Positions 10,792 to 19,217 of a DNA stretch of 47,472 nucleotides are shown here, one piece after another. The position numbers and the translations under genes were made by a program. Each line of letters begins with the position of its first letter. Position 1 is the stretch's first letter. A model generated the notes under the pieces. The model searched no databases. It was not told the DNA's origin and was given only the letters and a program-made list of their open reading frames with translations. The stretch is taken from the NCBI RefSeq assembly GCF_030165005.1, contig NZ_JASNNW010000014.1:1-47472 (forward strand), in the 5' to 3' direction. This stretch comes from Blastococcus capsensis (GTDB lineage Bacteria; Actinomycetota; Actinomycetes; Mycobacteriales; Geodermatophilaceae).

Positions 10792-11772
10792 TCAGTTGGC
10801 GTGCAGCTCCGCGTTCAGCGCGCCCCAGGTGCCCTCGCGGACGACGACCTCCAGCGCGCCGCTGACGCTGTTGCGGCGGAACAGCAGGCCGTCGCGGCCG
10901 GACAGCTCCTTGGCCTTGACCACCGAGCCGTCGGGCAGCGACACCCGCGATCCGGCGGTGACGTAGCAACCGGCCTCGACGACGCAACCGTCGCCGAGCG
11001 AGATGCCGATGCCGGCATTGGCGCCCAGCAGGCACCCGCTGCCGATGGAGATCACCTGGGTGCCGCCCCCGGACAGCGTGCCCATGATGGAGGCCCCGCC
11101 GCCGATGTCGCTGTCGGGCCCGACCACGACCCCGGCGCTGATCCGGCCCTCGACCATCGACGGGCCGAGCGTGCCGGCGTTGAAGTTGACGAAGCCCTCG
11201 TGCATGACCGTCGTGCCCTCGGCGAGGTGCGCGCCCAGGCGGACGCGGTCGGCGTCTGCGACGCGTACCCCGGACGGGATGACGTAGTCGACCATCCGGG
11301 GGAACTTGTCCACCGAGAAGACGGTCACGTGGCCGACGGCCGCACGCAGCCGGTGCGCGTTGAACCCGGCGGCCTCCACCGGGCCCGCGCTCGTCCAGGC
11401 CACGTTCGGCAGCAGCCCGAAGACGCCGGTCATGTTCGCCTGGTGCGGCTTGATCAGGCGGTGGGACAGCAGGTGCAGCCGCAGCCACACGTCGTGGGTG
11501 TCCACCGGGGCGGCGGAGAGGTCGGCGATCACCGTGCGGACGGCGATGACCTCGACCCCGCGCGCCTCGTCGCGGCGCACCAGACCGCCGTAGTCGGGGC
11601 CGAGCTCACCCGACAGCTCCAGTGCGCCCAGCCGCGTCGTCCCCGGGGTGACACCCGCGGGCGCGCCGAGCCGGGGCTCGGGGTACCAGGTGTCGAGCAC
11701 GGTGCCGGAGGGGGTGACGGTCGCGAGACCGGCGGCTACGGCGGAGAAGGGAGCGGACGCTGCGTCAGTCAC
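10792..11772 (-). CDS. dapD: 2,3,4,5-tetrahydropyridine-2,6-dicarboxylate N-succinyltransferase
   Basis: A 326-residue acyltransferase close in length to mycobacterial DapD. It transfers succinyl from succinyl-CoA to tetrahydrodipicolinate, the step before DapC. The C-terminal two-thirds carries the hexapeptide repeats of a left-handed beta helix, for example [20 protein letters not shown] and [18 protein letters not shown]. The N-terminal part has [14 protein letters not shown], typical of the actinobacterial form. GTG 11772 is chosen because a TANNNT box sits 7 bases upstream and the reading frame further upstream is not DapD-like. Trimeric, cytoplasmic by family. Confidence 0.93.
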   Translation of the reverse strand: MTDAASAPFSAVAAGLATVTPSGTVLDTWYPEPRLGAPAGVTPGTTRLGALELSGELGPDYGGLVRRDEARGVEVIAVRTVIADLSAAPVDTHDVWLRLHLLSHRLIKPHQANMTGVFGLLPNVAWTSAGPVEAAGFNAHRLRAAVGHVTVFSVDKFPRMVDYVIPSGVRVADADRVRLGAHLAEGTTVMHEGFVNFNAGTLGPSMVEGRISAGVVVGPDSDIGGGASIMGTLSGGGTQVISIGSGCLLGANAGIGISLGDGCVVEAGCYVTAGSRVSLPDGSVVKAKELSGRDGLLFRRNSVSGALEVVVREGTWGALNAELHAN

Positions 11773-11779
11773 GACGACG

Positions 11780-11785
11780 ACGCTA
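11780..11785 (-). promoter_or_regulatory. Probable -10 box, leaderless promoter of dapD
   Basis: TAGCGT on the minus strand, then 7 bases, then the GTG start of dapD. It fits leaderless initiation and supports the chosen start. Confidence 0.5.
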
Positions 11786-11818
11786 CCCAGCCGCACTCCG
11801 CGCCAGGGTGGCCGGCCC

Positions 11819-11924
11819 GTGACGTGCTGGAGCGGCCCTTGCGCAGGGACCCGCCGCGAGCGTGCGAGGGGCGGGGGGCGGGTGACGTGCTGGAGCGGCC
11901 TGGCTGCAGGGACCCGGGGCGAGC
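11819..11924. repeat. Imperfect direct repeat, about 43 bp, period 63
   Basis: gtgacgtgctggagcggcc occurs identically at 11819-11837 and 11882-11900. Similarity continues through gcagggaccc and gcgagcg in both units. The repeats fill most of the gap between divergent dapD and dapE. They resemble in style, though not in exact sequence, the GC-rich intergenic repeats near 22.4 kb. Confidence 0.75.
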
Positions 11925-11960
11925 GGCAGCGGGTCTCGGGGGGCAGCCAGGTCCTTTCAC

Positions 11961-11966
11961 TAGGCT
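11961..11966 (+). promoter_or_regulatory. Probable -10 box, leaderless promoter of dapE
   Basis: TAGGCT followed by 8 bases and the GTG at 11975. This agrees with the family N-terminus and with leaderless initiation. Confidence 0.48.
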
Positions 11967-11974
11967 CGGCAGCC

Positions 11975-13087
11975 GTGAGCGCCCAGCCAGACCTCGACCT
12001 CTCCTCCGACGTCCTCGCGCTGACCCGAGCCCTGGTCGACGCGCCCTCGGTGTCCGGCAGCGAGACCCCGCTCGCCGACGCGGTGGAGGCCGCGCTGCGT
12101 GCCCTGGGCGGGCTGGAGGTGGAGCGGGTCGGCGACGCGGTCCTCGCCCGCACCGACCTCGACCGGCCGACCCGGGTGGTGCTGGCCGGCCACCTGGACA
12201 CCGTGCCGATCGCCGACAACGTGCCCAGCCGGCTCGACGAGGCCACCGGCCGGCTCTACGGCTGCGGGACCAGCGACATGAAGTCCGGCGACGCGGTCAT
12301 GCTGCGGCTCGCAGCGGTCTTCGGCGTCCCCGGCGCGCAGCCCGCGCACGACCTGACCTTCGTCTTCTACGACAACGAGGAGGTCGAGTCGGTCAAGAAC
12401 GGTCTCGGCCGGGTGGCCCGGGAACGCCGCGGCTGGCTCTACGGCGACCTCGCCGTCCTGCTCGAGCCGACCGACGGCGAGATCGAGGCCGGCTGCCAGG
12501 GCACGCTGCGCGCGGTGCTGGAGACCAGGGGCCGCCGCGCCCACAGCGCACGCAGCTGGCTGGGGGAGAACGCCATCCACGGGCTGTCCGGAGCACTGGC
12601 CTCCCTCGCCGCCTACCGGCCGCGGGAGGTGGAGATCGACGGCTGCACCTATCGCGAGGGCCTCAACGCGGTGGGCATCTCCGGCGGGGTCGCCGGGAAC
12701 GTCATCCCCGACGAGTCGTCCCTCACCGTCAACTTCCGCTACGCCCCCGACCGGGACGAGGACGCCGCGGAGGCGCACGTCCGGGAGGTCTTCGCCGACG
12801 CGATCTCCTCCGGCGCCACGCTCACCGTCGTCGACAACGCCGGGGGAGCGCTCCCCGGCCTGGCCGAACCGGCCGCGGCCGCGTTCGTCGCCGCGGTGGG
12901 CCGCCCGGCGCGGGCCAAGCTCGGCTGGACCGACGTCGCCCGGTTCGCCGCGTTCGGCATCCCGGCGATCAACTACGGGCCCGGGGACCCCCAGCTGGCC
13001 CACACCCGCGAGGAGCACGTCCTGGTCGATCGGCTGCAGCCGGCCGTGGACGCGCTGACCGCCTACCTGTCCGGGAGCAGCTCATGA
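11975..13087 (+). CDS. dapE: Succinyl-diaminopimelate desuccinylase
   Basis: An M20-family metallohydrolase of 370 residues that hydrolyses N-succinyl-LL-diaminopimelate to LL-diaminopimelate and succinate. Metal and catalytic residues are visible: H73 and D75 in GHLDTVP, D101 in TSDMKSG, and E135-E136 in YDNEEVES. A second block, [15 protein letters not shown], is typical of actinobacterial DapE. The dimerisation domain occupies about residues 185-290, and the late His ligand is in HTREEHV. The stop codon overlaps the start of the LOG-family gene by 4 bases (ATGA). Together with dapC and dapD this gives three consecutive steps of the succinylase branch in one region. Confidence 0.94.
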   Translation: MSAQPDLDLSSDVLALTRALVDAPSVSGSETPLADAVEAALRALGGLEVERVGDAVLARTDLDRPTRVVLAGHLDTVPIADNVPSRLDEATGRLYGCGTSDMKSGDAVMLRLAAVFGVPGAQPAHDLTFVFYDNEEVESVKNGLGRVARERRGWLYGDLAVLLEPTDGEIEAGCQGTLRAVLETRGRRAHSARSWLGENAIHGLSGALASLAAYRPREVEIDGCTYREGLNAVGISGGVAGNVIPDESSLTVNFRYAPDRDEDAAEAHVREVFADAISSGATLTVVDNAGGALPGLAEPAAAAFVAAVGRPARAKLGWTDVARFAAFGIPAINYGPGDPQLAHTREEHVLVDRLQPAVDALTAYLSGSSS

Positions 13088-13911
13088 CCACCCCGCCGTC
13101 CGACGGCCACCGCTCGCGCCGGATCCGCCACAAGGGGCCGGTGATGCTCCGCGGGAGCGAGCCGGACCCGCAGAACCAGGGCACGACCACCGACCAGCGG
13201 CTGCTCGACCGCAGCGGCGGGGCGGACTTCGTGCACACCGATCCGTGGCGCGTGATGCGGATAACCTCCGAGTTCGTCGAGGGCTTCGGTCTCCTCGCCG
13301 AGCTGCCGCCGGCGGTCAGCGTCTTCGGCAGCGCCCGGACACCCCGCGACCACCCGCACTACGCGGCCGGCGTGGAGCTCGGCGCCGCGCTGGTCGAGGC
13401 GGGTTACGCGGTGATCACCGGTGGCGGCCCGGGCGCGATGGAGGCCGCCAACCGTGGCGCCTCCGAGGCAGGTGGCATGTCGGTCGGCCTGGGCATCGAG
13501 CTGCCGTTCGAGCAGGAGCTCAACGAGTGGGTCGACGTCGGCATCTCGTTCCGCTACTTCTTCGTGCGCAAGACGATGTTCGTCAAGTACGCGGAAGCCT
13601 TCGTGATCCTGCCCGGCGGTTTCGGCACCCTCGACGAGCTGTTCGAGGCGCTCACGCTCGTGCAGACCCACAAGGTCACCCGCTTCCCGGTGATCCTGCT
13701 GGGAACCGCGTACTGGTCGGGCCTGGTGGACTGGATCCGCGACACGATGCTGGCCGAGGGCACGATCAGCGCGGGCGACCTCGACCTGTTCACCGTGACC
13801 GACGACGTCGCCGAGGCCGTGGCGACCATCCGGGCGGCGGACGCGGCCCGTCGCGCCGGTTTGAACGGCAGCGGGGGACAGGGCCCGGCCACCGGGCCCT
13901 CCGACGCCTGA
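13084..13911 (+). CDS. LOG-family protein (TIGR00730 type)
   Basis: A 275-residue Rossmann-fold protein of the LOG/lysine-decarboxylase-like family. The signature [12 protein letters not shown], the nucleotide-binding start SVFGSART and [14 protein letters not shown] are all present. Characterised relatives release cytokinin-type bases from N6-modified AMP; the M. tuberculosis homologue Rv1205 has been assigned such activity. Several bacterial relatives instead have general 5'-nucleotide phosphoribohydrolase activity. A basic N-terminal extension of about 50 residues ([15 protein letters not shown]) is characteristic of the actinobacterial subgroup. ATG overlaps the dapE stop, so coupling is likely. 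Confidence 0.9.
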   Translation: MTTPPSDGHRSRRIRHKGPVMLRGSEPDPQNQGTTTDQRLLDRSGGADFVHTDPWRVMRITSEFVEGFGLLAELPPAVSVFGSARTPRDHPHYAAGVELGAALVEAGYAVITGGGPGAMEAANRGASEAGGMSVGLGIELPFEQELNEWVDVGISFRYFFVRKTMFVKYAEAFVILPGGFGTLDELFEALTLVQTHKVTRFPVILLGTAYWSGLVDWIRDTMLAEGTISAGDLDLFTVTDDVAEAVATIRAADAARRAGLNGSGGQGPATGPSDA

Positions 13912-13912
13912 G

Positions 13913-14281
13913 GTGCTGTCCTTCGTCGTCTTCGTCGTCGCCGTCCTGCTGGTCGGCGGGGTGCTGTTCCTGGTCGCCGCGCTGCTCCTGGGGCGGGGGG
14001 AGACCCAGCCGCCGGCCGAGCCCGACCGGTCACCGGTCGAGCTGCCCGAGGACCGTCGGGTCACCTCCGACGACGTCCGGGCGCTGCGCATCGCGGTGAC
14101 GGTCCGGGGATACCGGATGGTGGAGGTGGACTGGCTGCTCGACCAGCTGTCGCAGACCCTGGACGAGCGGGACGCGGAGCTCGCCGCGCTGCGCGCCGAG
14201 CTCGCCGCGCGCACCCAGCTGGAGACACCGACCGACCCCGGGGTCGCGTCGTCGGACGGAGAAGGAGACCGCGATGCGTGA
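13913..14281 (+). CDS. DivIVA-domain-like small membrane-associated protein
   Basis: A 122-residue protein with one N-terminal transmembrane helix (about 2-26). A polar linker and a short DivIVA-like segment follow: TSDDVRALRIAVTVRGYRMVEVDWLLDQL, read in parts at about 50-80. The pattern of a membrane- or pole-recruited coiled coil continues to about residue 105 with heptad-like leucines. Family relatives act in polar growth or division placement; the specific role here is unknown. It begins one base after the LOG stop and overlaps the next gene by 8 bases. A similar small protein, Rv1209, occupies an equivalent place in mycobacteria. Confidence 0.78.
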   Translation: MLSFVVFVVAVLLVGGVLFLVAALLLGRGETQPPAEPDRSPVELPEDRRVTSDDVRALRIAVTVRGYRMVEVDWLLDQLSQTLDERDAELAALRAELAARTQLETPTDPGVASSDGEGDRDA

Positions 14282-14726
14282 GGTCGTCGAACGGATCGAC
14301 GTGGACGCGCCGCCGGAGCGGGTGTGGGCGGCGCTGACCGCGTGGTCCCGGCAGGGCGAGTGGATGCTCGCGACCGATGTGCGGACCGTCGACGGGCCCG
14401 CCCAGGGGATCGGCGGCCGGCTGGCCGCGCGGACCGGGCTCCCCCTGCCCGGCGGCAGCCACGTCGGCTTGCTCGACACCATGGTGATCACCGAGTGGGA
14501 CCCGCCGCGGCGGGTCGTCGTCCAGCACACCGGCCGGCTGGTGCGCGGCCCCGGGATCTTCGAGATCGAGCCCCGCGGCGAGCACAGCACCTTCGTCTGG
14601 ACCGAGCGGCTGTGGCTGCCGTACGGCCTGCTCGGGCAGCTCGGCTGGGTGCTGGTCAAGCCGTTCGCCCTCGCGGGGATCCGGTTGTCCCTGAAGCGCT
14701 TCGCCGCCTTCGCCCGCACGTTCTAG
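14274..14726 (+). CDS. SRPBCC (START-like) family protein
   Basis: A 150-residue protein with the helix-grip fold pattern of the polyketide cyclase/dehydrase-like SRPBCC superfamily. It begins MREVVERIDVDAPPERVWAAL, a classic first strand and helix, and continues with VITEWDPPRRVVVQHTGR and a long C-terminal helix. Such proteins bind hydrophobic ligands in a central cavity. No catalytic residue or ligand can be assigned. It overlaps the DivIVA-like gene by 8 bases and ends at a TAG whose last base is the first base of a large palindromic repeat. It is the last gene of the dapE-LOG-DivIVA-SRPBCC run. Confidence 0.85.
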   Translation: MREVVERIDVDAPPERVWAALTAWSRQGEWMLATDVRTVDGPAQGIGGRLAARTGLPLPGGSHVGLLDTMVITEWDPPRRVVVQHTGRLVRGPGIFEIEPRGEHSTFVWTERLWLPYGLLGQLGWVLVKPFALAGIRLSLKRFAAFARTF

Positions 14727-14785
14727 GCATAGGAAGCTATGCCTACGGATTCGGGATCGAATCCATAGGTATAGCTTCCTATGCC
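14726..14785. repeat. Long palindromic element, copy 1
   Basis: Arms at 14726-14753 and 14758-14785 are inverted copies (26 of 28 positions pair) around a 4-base loop. Each arm also contains the near-palindrome ggcataggaagctatgcc, so a nested cruciform is possible. It begins at the last base of the SRPBCC stop codon. A related copy follows glgC at 36350-36409. It could act as a transcription end point or be a REP/MITE-like mobile repeat. The rest of the gap, 14786-15027, shows no gene. Confidence 0.8.
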
Positions 14786-15013
14786 CGGTGGGGCGGGGCA
14801 GGCGGTCTCGAGCTGTCGCAACCGCTGGCTGATCACCCCGGTGATCCCGTCCCCGCGCAGGCTACCGCCGTAGCCGCCTGCGGGGCGCCGTCCCCGGTCG
14901 GTGAGGATGGGGGGCGTGCACAACGGTGTCGGAGCCCCGGCGGCAGGGCAGTGAGCGAGCTCGTGAGCTCACTCAGAGACACAGCAGCTCCGCGAACGCG
15001 GCCGACGAGCGCC

Positions 15014-15022
15014 CGGGAGGGG
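15014..15022 (+). promoter_or_regulatory. Shine-Dalgarno site of the EamA transporter gene
   Basis: gggaggggg lies 5 bases before the GTG at 15028. It chooses this start over a longer in-frame one at 14926, whose extra residues are polar and unlike the family. Confidence 0.6.
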
Positions 15023-15027
15023 GACTC

Positions 15028-15930
15028 GTGAGCCGGCGCGGATGGGTGCTCTTCCTCACTCTGTCGGTGATCTGGGGCGCGCCATACCTGCTGATCAAGG
15101 TGGCGGTCGGCGAGGTCTCGCCGGTGTCGGTGGTCTTCGCCCGCTGCGCCATCGGCGCGGCGTTGCTGCTGCCGTGGACCATCTACCGGGGGCAGCTGCG
15201 CCCGGCCCTGCGGCACTGGAAGCCGCTGCTGCTGTTCACCGTGCTGGAGATGACCGGGCCGTGGTTGCTGCTGTCGTGGGCCGAGCAGTCGCTGTCCAGC
15301 TCGCTGACCGGCCTGCTCGTCGCCGGGGTGCCGTTCGCCGCGGCGCTGGCCGCGCGGCTGGCCGGTGAGGAGGAGCGGCTGACCCCGGTACGGCTGCTCG
15401 GCATGGGGGTCGGCGTCGTCGGCATCGCGGTGCTGCTCGGGCTGGACCTTGAGGGCGCGCAGCTGCTGCCGATCCTCGCCGTCGCGCTGGTCGTGGTCGG
15501 CTACGCGACGGCGCCGCTGATCGTCTTCCGGGCACTTCCGGATGTCCCGGGGGTGGCCGCCAGCTCCGTGGCGCTGTTCGTCACCGCCGTGGTCTACGCC
15601 CCGTTCGCCCTCCCGCGGCTGGACGAGGTGGCCGGCGCGTCCACCGACGCGGTGCTCTCCCTGCTCACGCTGGGGGTGCTCTGCACGGCGATCGCCCTGG
15701 CGCTGTTCTTCGTGCTCATCCGGGAGGTCGGCCCGCAGCGGGCGCTGGTCATCACCTTCGTCAACCCGGTGGTGGCGGTCCTGCTGGGGGTGTGGCTGCT
15801 GGACGAGCCGTTCACCCTCGGCATCGGGCTGGGCCTGCCGCTGGTGCTCGTGGGCTGCGTGCTGGCCACCCGGCGCAGCGCACCCCGCCCCGAGCCCAGC
15901 GTCGAAGCCGTGGACGCCGCCGCGCGCTGA
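15028..15930 (+). CDS. EamA/DMT-superfamily transporter
   Basis: A 300-residue integral membrane protein with about ten helices arranged as two EamA repeats (about 1-140 and 150-285). The N-terminus GWVLFLTLSVIWGAPYLLIK contains the SxxWG-like pattern seen in many DMT transporters. GVLCTAIALALFFVLIREVG and VVAVLLGVWLLDEPFTLG, near the end, match the second repeat. Substrates in this family range from amino acids and nucleotides to drugs and cannot be predicted here. The gene stands alone between two unrelated gene blocks. The preceding 300-base gap holds a palindromic element. Confidence 0.88.
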   Translation: MSRRGWVLFLTLSVIWGAPYLLIKVAVGEVSPVSVVFARCAIGAALLLPWTIYRGQLRPALRHWKPLLLFTVLEMTGPWLLLSWAEQSLSSSLTGLLVAGVPFAAALAARLAGEEERLTPVRLLGMGVGVVGIAVLLGLDLEGAQLLPILAVALVVVGYATAPLIVFRALPDVPGVAASSVALFVTAVVYAPFALPRLDEVAGASTDAVLSLLTLGVLCTAIALALFFVLIREVGPQRALVITFVNPVVAVLLGVWLLDEPFTLGIGLGLPLVLVGCVLATRRSAPRPEPSVEAVDAAAR

Positions 15931-16038
15931 TCCACCACGAGCGGCGCTGCGTCGGTCAGCTGTCCGCCCAGCGCACCTGCCGGCCGGGGGCCGGCCACAC
16001 CGTCCGACCTCCACCGGCAGGCCGCAGCGCCCGGACCG

Positions 16039-16557
16039 TCACTCCCGATGAGCCCGCCGCGTCCTGACGACGGCCCAGACCGTTGCCACGGCCATGACGC
16101 CGGCGACGATCAGCAGCAGGTTCCGGCTGTAGTCCTGCGGCAGGAAACCTGCTTCCTGCACGTCGCCCGGGTCCAGCGCGAACGGCAGCGCGACCACGGT
16201 CAGCACCCCGCTGACGACCAGCCCGATCGCGATCGGAGGCCGGGCCGGGCGGGGCAGGACGCGGGTGAGCACGGCGCCTCCGGCGATGACCAGCGGGGCG
16301 ATCACGACGTCGTGCAGCAGCGCGCTGCCGATGAACCACGGGAACCATCCCGAGAGCGGGACGTCGTCGCTCGCGCCCAGCAGCCCCAGGACGCCCCAGC
16401 CGACCGCGGCGAGACCGGGGACCAGGAACAGCCACCGCCACCACGGGCCCGCGGCCGACGCCAGCGGCCGGGCGGGATCGGAGGCGTAGGAATCGCCCCG
16501 CCCGCCCCGGCCGACGCGTGCGGCCGCGCGGTCGTCGCGGGAGATGCCCGTGCTCAT
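16039..16557 (-). CDS. Four-helix membrane protein of the molybdo-oxidoreductase operon
   Basis: A 172-residue protein. A polar N-terminus of about 40 residues leads into hydrophobic segments at about 44-62, 70-90, 100-125 and 145-165, and the tail is basic (RTRRAHRE). No family is recognised with confidence. The start overlaps the stop of the oxidoreductase gene by 4 bases (ATGA on the minus strand), so it is the last of four coupled genes. A role as membrane partner of the oxidoreductase is possible but not shown. The 108 bases between its stop and the EamA stop contain nothing clear. Confidence 0.72.
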   Translation of the reverse strand: MSTGISRDDRAAARVGRGGRGDSYASDPARPLASAAGPWWRWLFLVPGLAAVGWGVLGLLGASDDVPLSGWFPWFIGSALLHDVVIAPLVIAGGAVLTRVLPRPARPPIAIGLVVSGVLTVVALPFALDPGDVQEAGFLPQDYSRNLLLIVAGVMAVATVWAVVRTRRAHRE

Positions 16558-17792
16558 GCCGGCCGCACCAGGGCAAGCCACTTGGTCTGCATCACGCCCG
16601 GCCGGTTGGGGGCGATCAGCCGCACGGGATACCCGTGGTCGAGGTCGAGCGGGGCGCCCTCCAGCTGCAGGGCCAGCAGCGTGCGCGGGTCGGCGGCGTG
16701 CGGCGGTGCCACGACGCTGCTGCGGAACAACCCGCCGGTCTGCAGCGACTCCACCACCACCCTGGCGTCACGCGACAGCCCGGCCTCCTCGAGGAGGTCG
16801 GCGAGACGGACCCCGGTCCACCGGCCCGACGCGCTCCAGCCCTCCACGCAGGTGATCGGCAGCGTCTCGGTGTGCTGCGGCCGCGCCATCAGGTCGGCCA
16901 GCGAGAGCTCCAGCCGGCGGGGCCCGTCGACGACCAGCCGGTAACCGGGGTCGGTGGCGGACTCCTGGACCTGCGCCGCCTCGGCCGTCTTGTTGACCGG
17001 CAGGTCCTGGGGGCCGGCGTGCGGCAACCGCGGCGCCAGGACCGACACCGGCGCCAGCGGGGTGACCGACTGGCCCAGCGTGGTGACCGTGACGGCGGCG
17101 ACGCCCAGCCCGGACGCCAGGACGAAGGTGCGGCGGTCGATGGCGCCCTCCTCCGCGGCCGCCTCCGCCGCACGCAGCTCCTCGACCTGCTCGGGGACCA
17201 GCCCGGCGGTGGCGGCGGGGGAGCCGCGGCGGGCCAGGCCGCGCCGGATCTCGGGCGCCTTGGCGCCGATGTGCACCGCGATGGCGCCGATGGCGATCCA
17301 GCCGGTCCAGTAGTGGGCGGTCGGGAAGAAGAACCCGAACGGGTACCACTGCGCGATGTTGATCAGGCCGGTCACCAGCTGCATCGCGGCCGTGCCGACG
17401 AGCACCAGGATCGACAGCCGGCCGACCAGCCGGGCGAGCGAGCCGGCCGGCGGCCACTCGAACAGCAGCGGGTAGACCGTCCACAGCTTCACCAGCAGCA
17501 GCGGGATCGCGGCCAGCCCGGTGGCCACGTGCAGCCCCTGGGTGAACCCGTACAGCCAGACCGGGGACGAGGGCCAGTAGAACCACGAGGGCCCGCTCTG
17601 GATCAGGTCGCTGATCACGCCGGTGAGGAAGCACACCAGGAAGGCCAGCCCGAGCCAGAGCCCCACCCGCGCCGCGCGGCGCTCGGAGTGCAACGGGCTC
17701 GGGAACGCTCCCTCGCGGAACGGCCCGCGGCGCAGCCCCTCCGGGGGGTCCGCCAGGCGGGCGCCCAGCAGGCGGTCGATCCGGCTGGTCAC
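16554..17792 (-). CDS. Membrane-anchored molybdopterin-dependent oxidoreductase (sulfite-oxidase fold)
   Basis: A 412-residue fusion. The first about 220 residues contain four to five membrane helices, with histidines in LYGFTQGLHVATG, AHYWTGWIAIGAIAVHIG and similar places that could bind haem as in cytochrome b561-type domains. A second helix near residues 217-235 leads to a soluble domain of the sulfite-oxidase/YedY Mo-pterin fold (about 250-412). ITCVEGWSASGRWTG carries the conserved cysteine that ligates molybdenum. The acceptor and substrate are unknown. Start GTG 17792 overlaps the upstream stop (GTGA). It lies in an operon with two glycosyltransferase-like genes, which is unusual. Confidence 0.87.
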   Translation of the reverse strand: MTSRIDRLLGARLADPPEGLRRGPFREGAFPSPLHSERRAARVGLWLGLAFLVCFLTGVISDLIQSGPSWFYWPSSPVWLYGFTQGLHVATGLAAIPLLLVKLWTVYPLLFEWPPAGSLARLVGRLSILVLVGTAAMQLVTGLINIAQWYPFGFFFPTAHYWTGWIAIGAIAVHIGAKAPEIRRGLARRGSPAATAGLVPEQVEELRAAEAAAEEGAIDRRTFVLASGLGVAAVTVTTLGQSVTPLAPVSVLAPRLPHAGPQDLPVNKTAEAAQVQESATDPGYRLVVDGPRRLELSLADLMARPQHTETLPITCVEGWSASGRWTGVRLADLLEEAGLSRDARVVVESLQTGGLFRSSVVAPPHAADPRTLLALQLEGAPLDLDHGYPVRLIAPNRPGVMQTKWLALVRPA

Positions 17793-18460
17793 GATGCCGG
17801 CCCCACCGCGGCGGACAGCCCGGTCACCACTCGGCGGGTGCGGGTGCCGGGGCCGCACTGCGCGGCGACGGTCACGGCGTCGGGGAAGTGGTCGATGTCG
17901 GTGAGCTCGGGGAGATCCAGCACCGTGAGGCCGGCGTCCTCCAGCGCCGCGCGGGTGCGCACGCCGGTGTCGTCGCGGGACATGGGCACGCCGGTCAGCA
18001 CCCGGGCCGGCTCGGGGGAGTGCAGGCCCAGCGCCCACCAGCCGCCGTCCGGGGCGAGGCCCAGCACGGCGGAGCCGGGACCCGCCTGCACCAGGCGGTC
18101 GAGGCAGTCGGCGAGCAGCTCGCCGGTCACCTGCGGGGTGTCCATCCCGATGAGCAGGGTGGGCAGTGCCCCGTCCGGGCCGGCCATGGCATCGACGAAC
18201 GCGGTCGCCAGCCGCACACCCAGGTCGCCGTCGGCCTGCGGGACGACGACGCAGCCGGTGAGGTCCAGCCCGCCCGGGGCGCCGTCGAGCGCGACCACCC
18301 GGCGGGCAACCGGCGCCCCGCGGACGGCGTCGAGCGTGTCGCCGACCGCCGCCCCGGCGACGGCCGCCGCCTGTTCGGGGGTGCAGGGCGGCGAGAGGCG
18401 GGTCTTGCTGCGACCGGGCACGGGCGCCTTGGTGATGACGAGCAGCTGCGTCGCGGTCAC
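17789..18460 (-). CDS. DUF2064/TIGR04282 glycosyltransferase A-like protein
   Basis: A 223-residue nucleotidyl/glycosyltransferase-like protein with the GT-A fold. The N-terminal ITKAPVPGRSKTRLSPPCTP is the family signature, and LLIGMDTPQVTGELL carries the metal-binding DxD-like position. Relatives are often encoded next to a GT2 glycosyltransferase, as here. Some occur in arsenosugar clusters, but no arsenic gene is seen in the window. GTG 18460 overlaps the GT2 stop and its own stop overlaps the oxidoreductase start, so the genes are coupled. The product is unknown. Confidence 0.86.
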   Translation of the reverse strand: MTATQLLVITKAPVPGRSKTRLSPPCTPEQAAAVAGAAVGDTLDAVRGAPVARRVVALDGAPGGLDLTGCVVVPQADGDLGVRLATAFVDAMAGPDGALPTLLIGMDTPQVTGELLADCLDRLVQAGPGSAVLGLAPDGGWWALGLHSPEPARVLTGVPMSRDDTGVRTRAALEDAGLTVLDLPELTDIDHFPDAVTVAAQCGPGTRTRRVVTGLSAAVGPAS

Positions 18461-19134
18461 GAGGACAGCACCTGCCGCATGTCCCGGATGGTGCGCACCG
18501 TGCCGAGCACCGTGCCGGTCACCTTCGAACGGGTTCCCTCGGCCCGCGGTGCGTACCGGACGTCGACCTCGTGCACCCGCCAGCCCTCGTCGGCGGCCCT
18601 GGTCACCATCTCCAGCGGGTACCCGAAGCGGCGGTCGGTGAGGCCGAGCCCGACCAGGGCCTCGCGCCGGGCGGCGCGCATGGGGCCGAGATCGTGCAGG
18701 GCCAGGCCGGTGCGGCGGCGCAGCATGACGCTCAGCGCCACGTTGGCGACCCGGGCGTGCGCCGGCCACGCGTTCCGCCGCGTGGGACGTCGTCGGCCGA
18801 GCACCAGGTCGGCGGTGCCGGCGAGCACGGGGTCGGCGACCAGCGGTAGGTCGGCGGGGTCCATCGAGCCGTCCGCGTCGCAGAAGCAGACGACGTCGTC
18901 GGTCGCCGCCTCCAACCCGGCGTGCGCGGCGGCGCCGAAACCCCGCTGCGGCACGGAGACCACGGTCGCCCCGTGGGCCGCTGCGATCGCCGGGGAGCCG
19001 TCGGTCGAGCCGTTGTCGGCCACGATGGCGCGGTATCCGGCCGGGAGCCGGCCGAGGACCCAGGGCAGCGCGCCCGCCTCGTCGAGGCAGGGCAGGACGA
19101 CGTCGGGCACCCCAGGACACAACCACGGACTCAC
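18457..19134 (-). CDS. Family 2 glycosyltransferase
   Basis: A 225-residue cytoplasmic-face GT2 enzyme. The fold begins VVLPCLDEAGALPWVLGRLP, followed by IVADNGSTDGS and FCDADGSMDPADLP, the nucleotide-sugar and metal-binding DxD region. GPMRAARREAL follows. It resembles dolichol-/polyprenol-phosphate sugar transferases but lacks C-terminal membrane helices. It is the first gene of a four-gene minus-strand operon, with 4-base overlaps at every junction. The divergent neighbour at 19218 is a large membrane protein of GT-C appearance, so a lipid-linked sugar donor passed to that protein is a reasonable hypothesis. Confidence 0.88.
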   Translation of the reverse strand: MSPWLCPGVPDVVLPCLDEAGALPWVLGRLPAGYRAIVADNGSTDGSPAIAAAHGATVVSVPQRGFGAAAHAGLEAATDDVVCFCDADGSMDPADLPLVADPVLAGTADLVLGRRRPTRRNAWPAHARVANVALSVMLRRRTGLALHDLGPMRAARREALVGLGLTDRRFGYPLEMVTRAADEGWRVHEVDVRYAPRAEGTRSKVTGTVLGTVRTIRDMRQVLSS

Positions 19135-19204
19135 CGGGCCTGCCAGGTGACGATCACACCCCGGACCTGCTGCGGCCGGGGGAGCGGGCGCGCGGGCGGG
19201 GCCC

Positions 19205-19210
19205 TACTGT
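19205..19210 (+). promoter_or_regulatory. Probable -10 box, leaderless promoter of the GT-C-like gene
   Basis: TACTGT, then 7 bases, then the ATG at 19218. It lies in the 83-base gap between divergent genes. Confidence 0.5.
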
Positions 19211-19217
19211 CCGGCTG

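Noticed and set aside
11819..11924. The repeats between dapD and dapE considered as a CRISPR array.
   Set aside because: There are only two imperfect units, no regular unique spacers and no cas genes.
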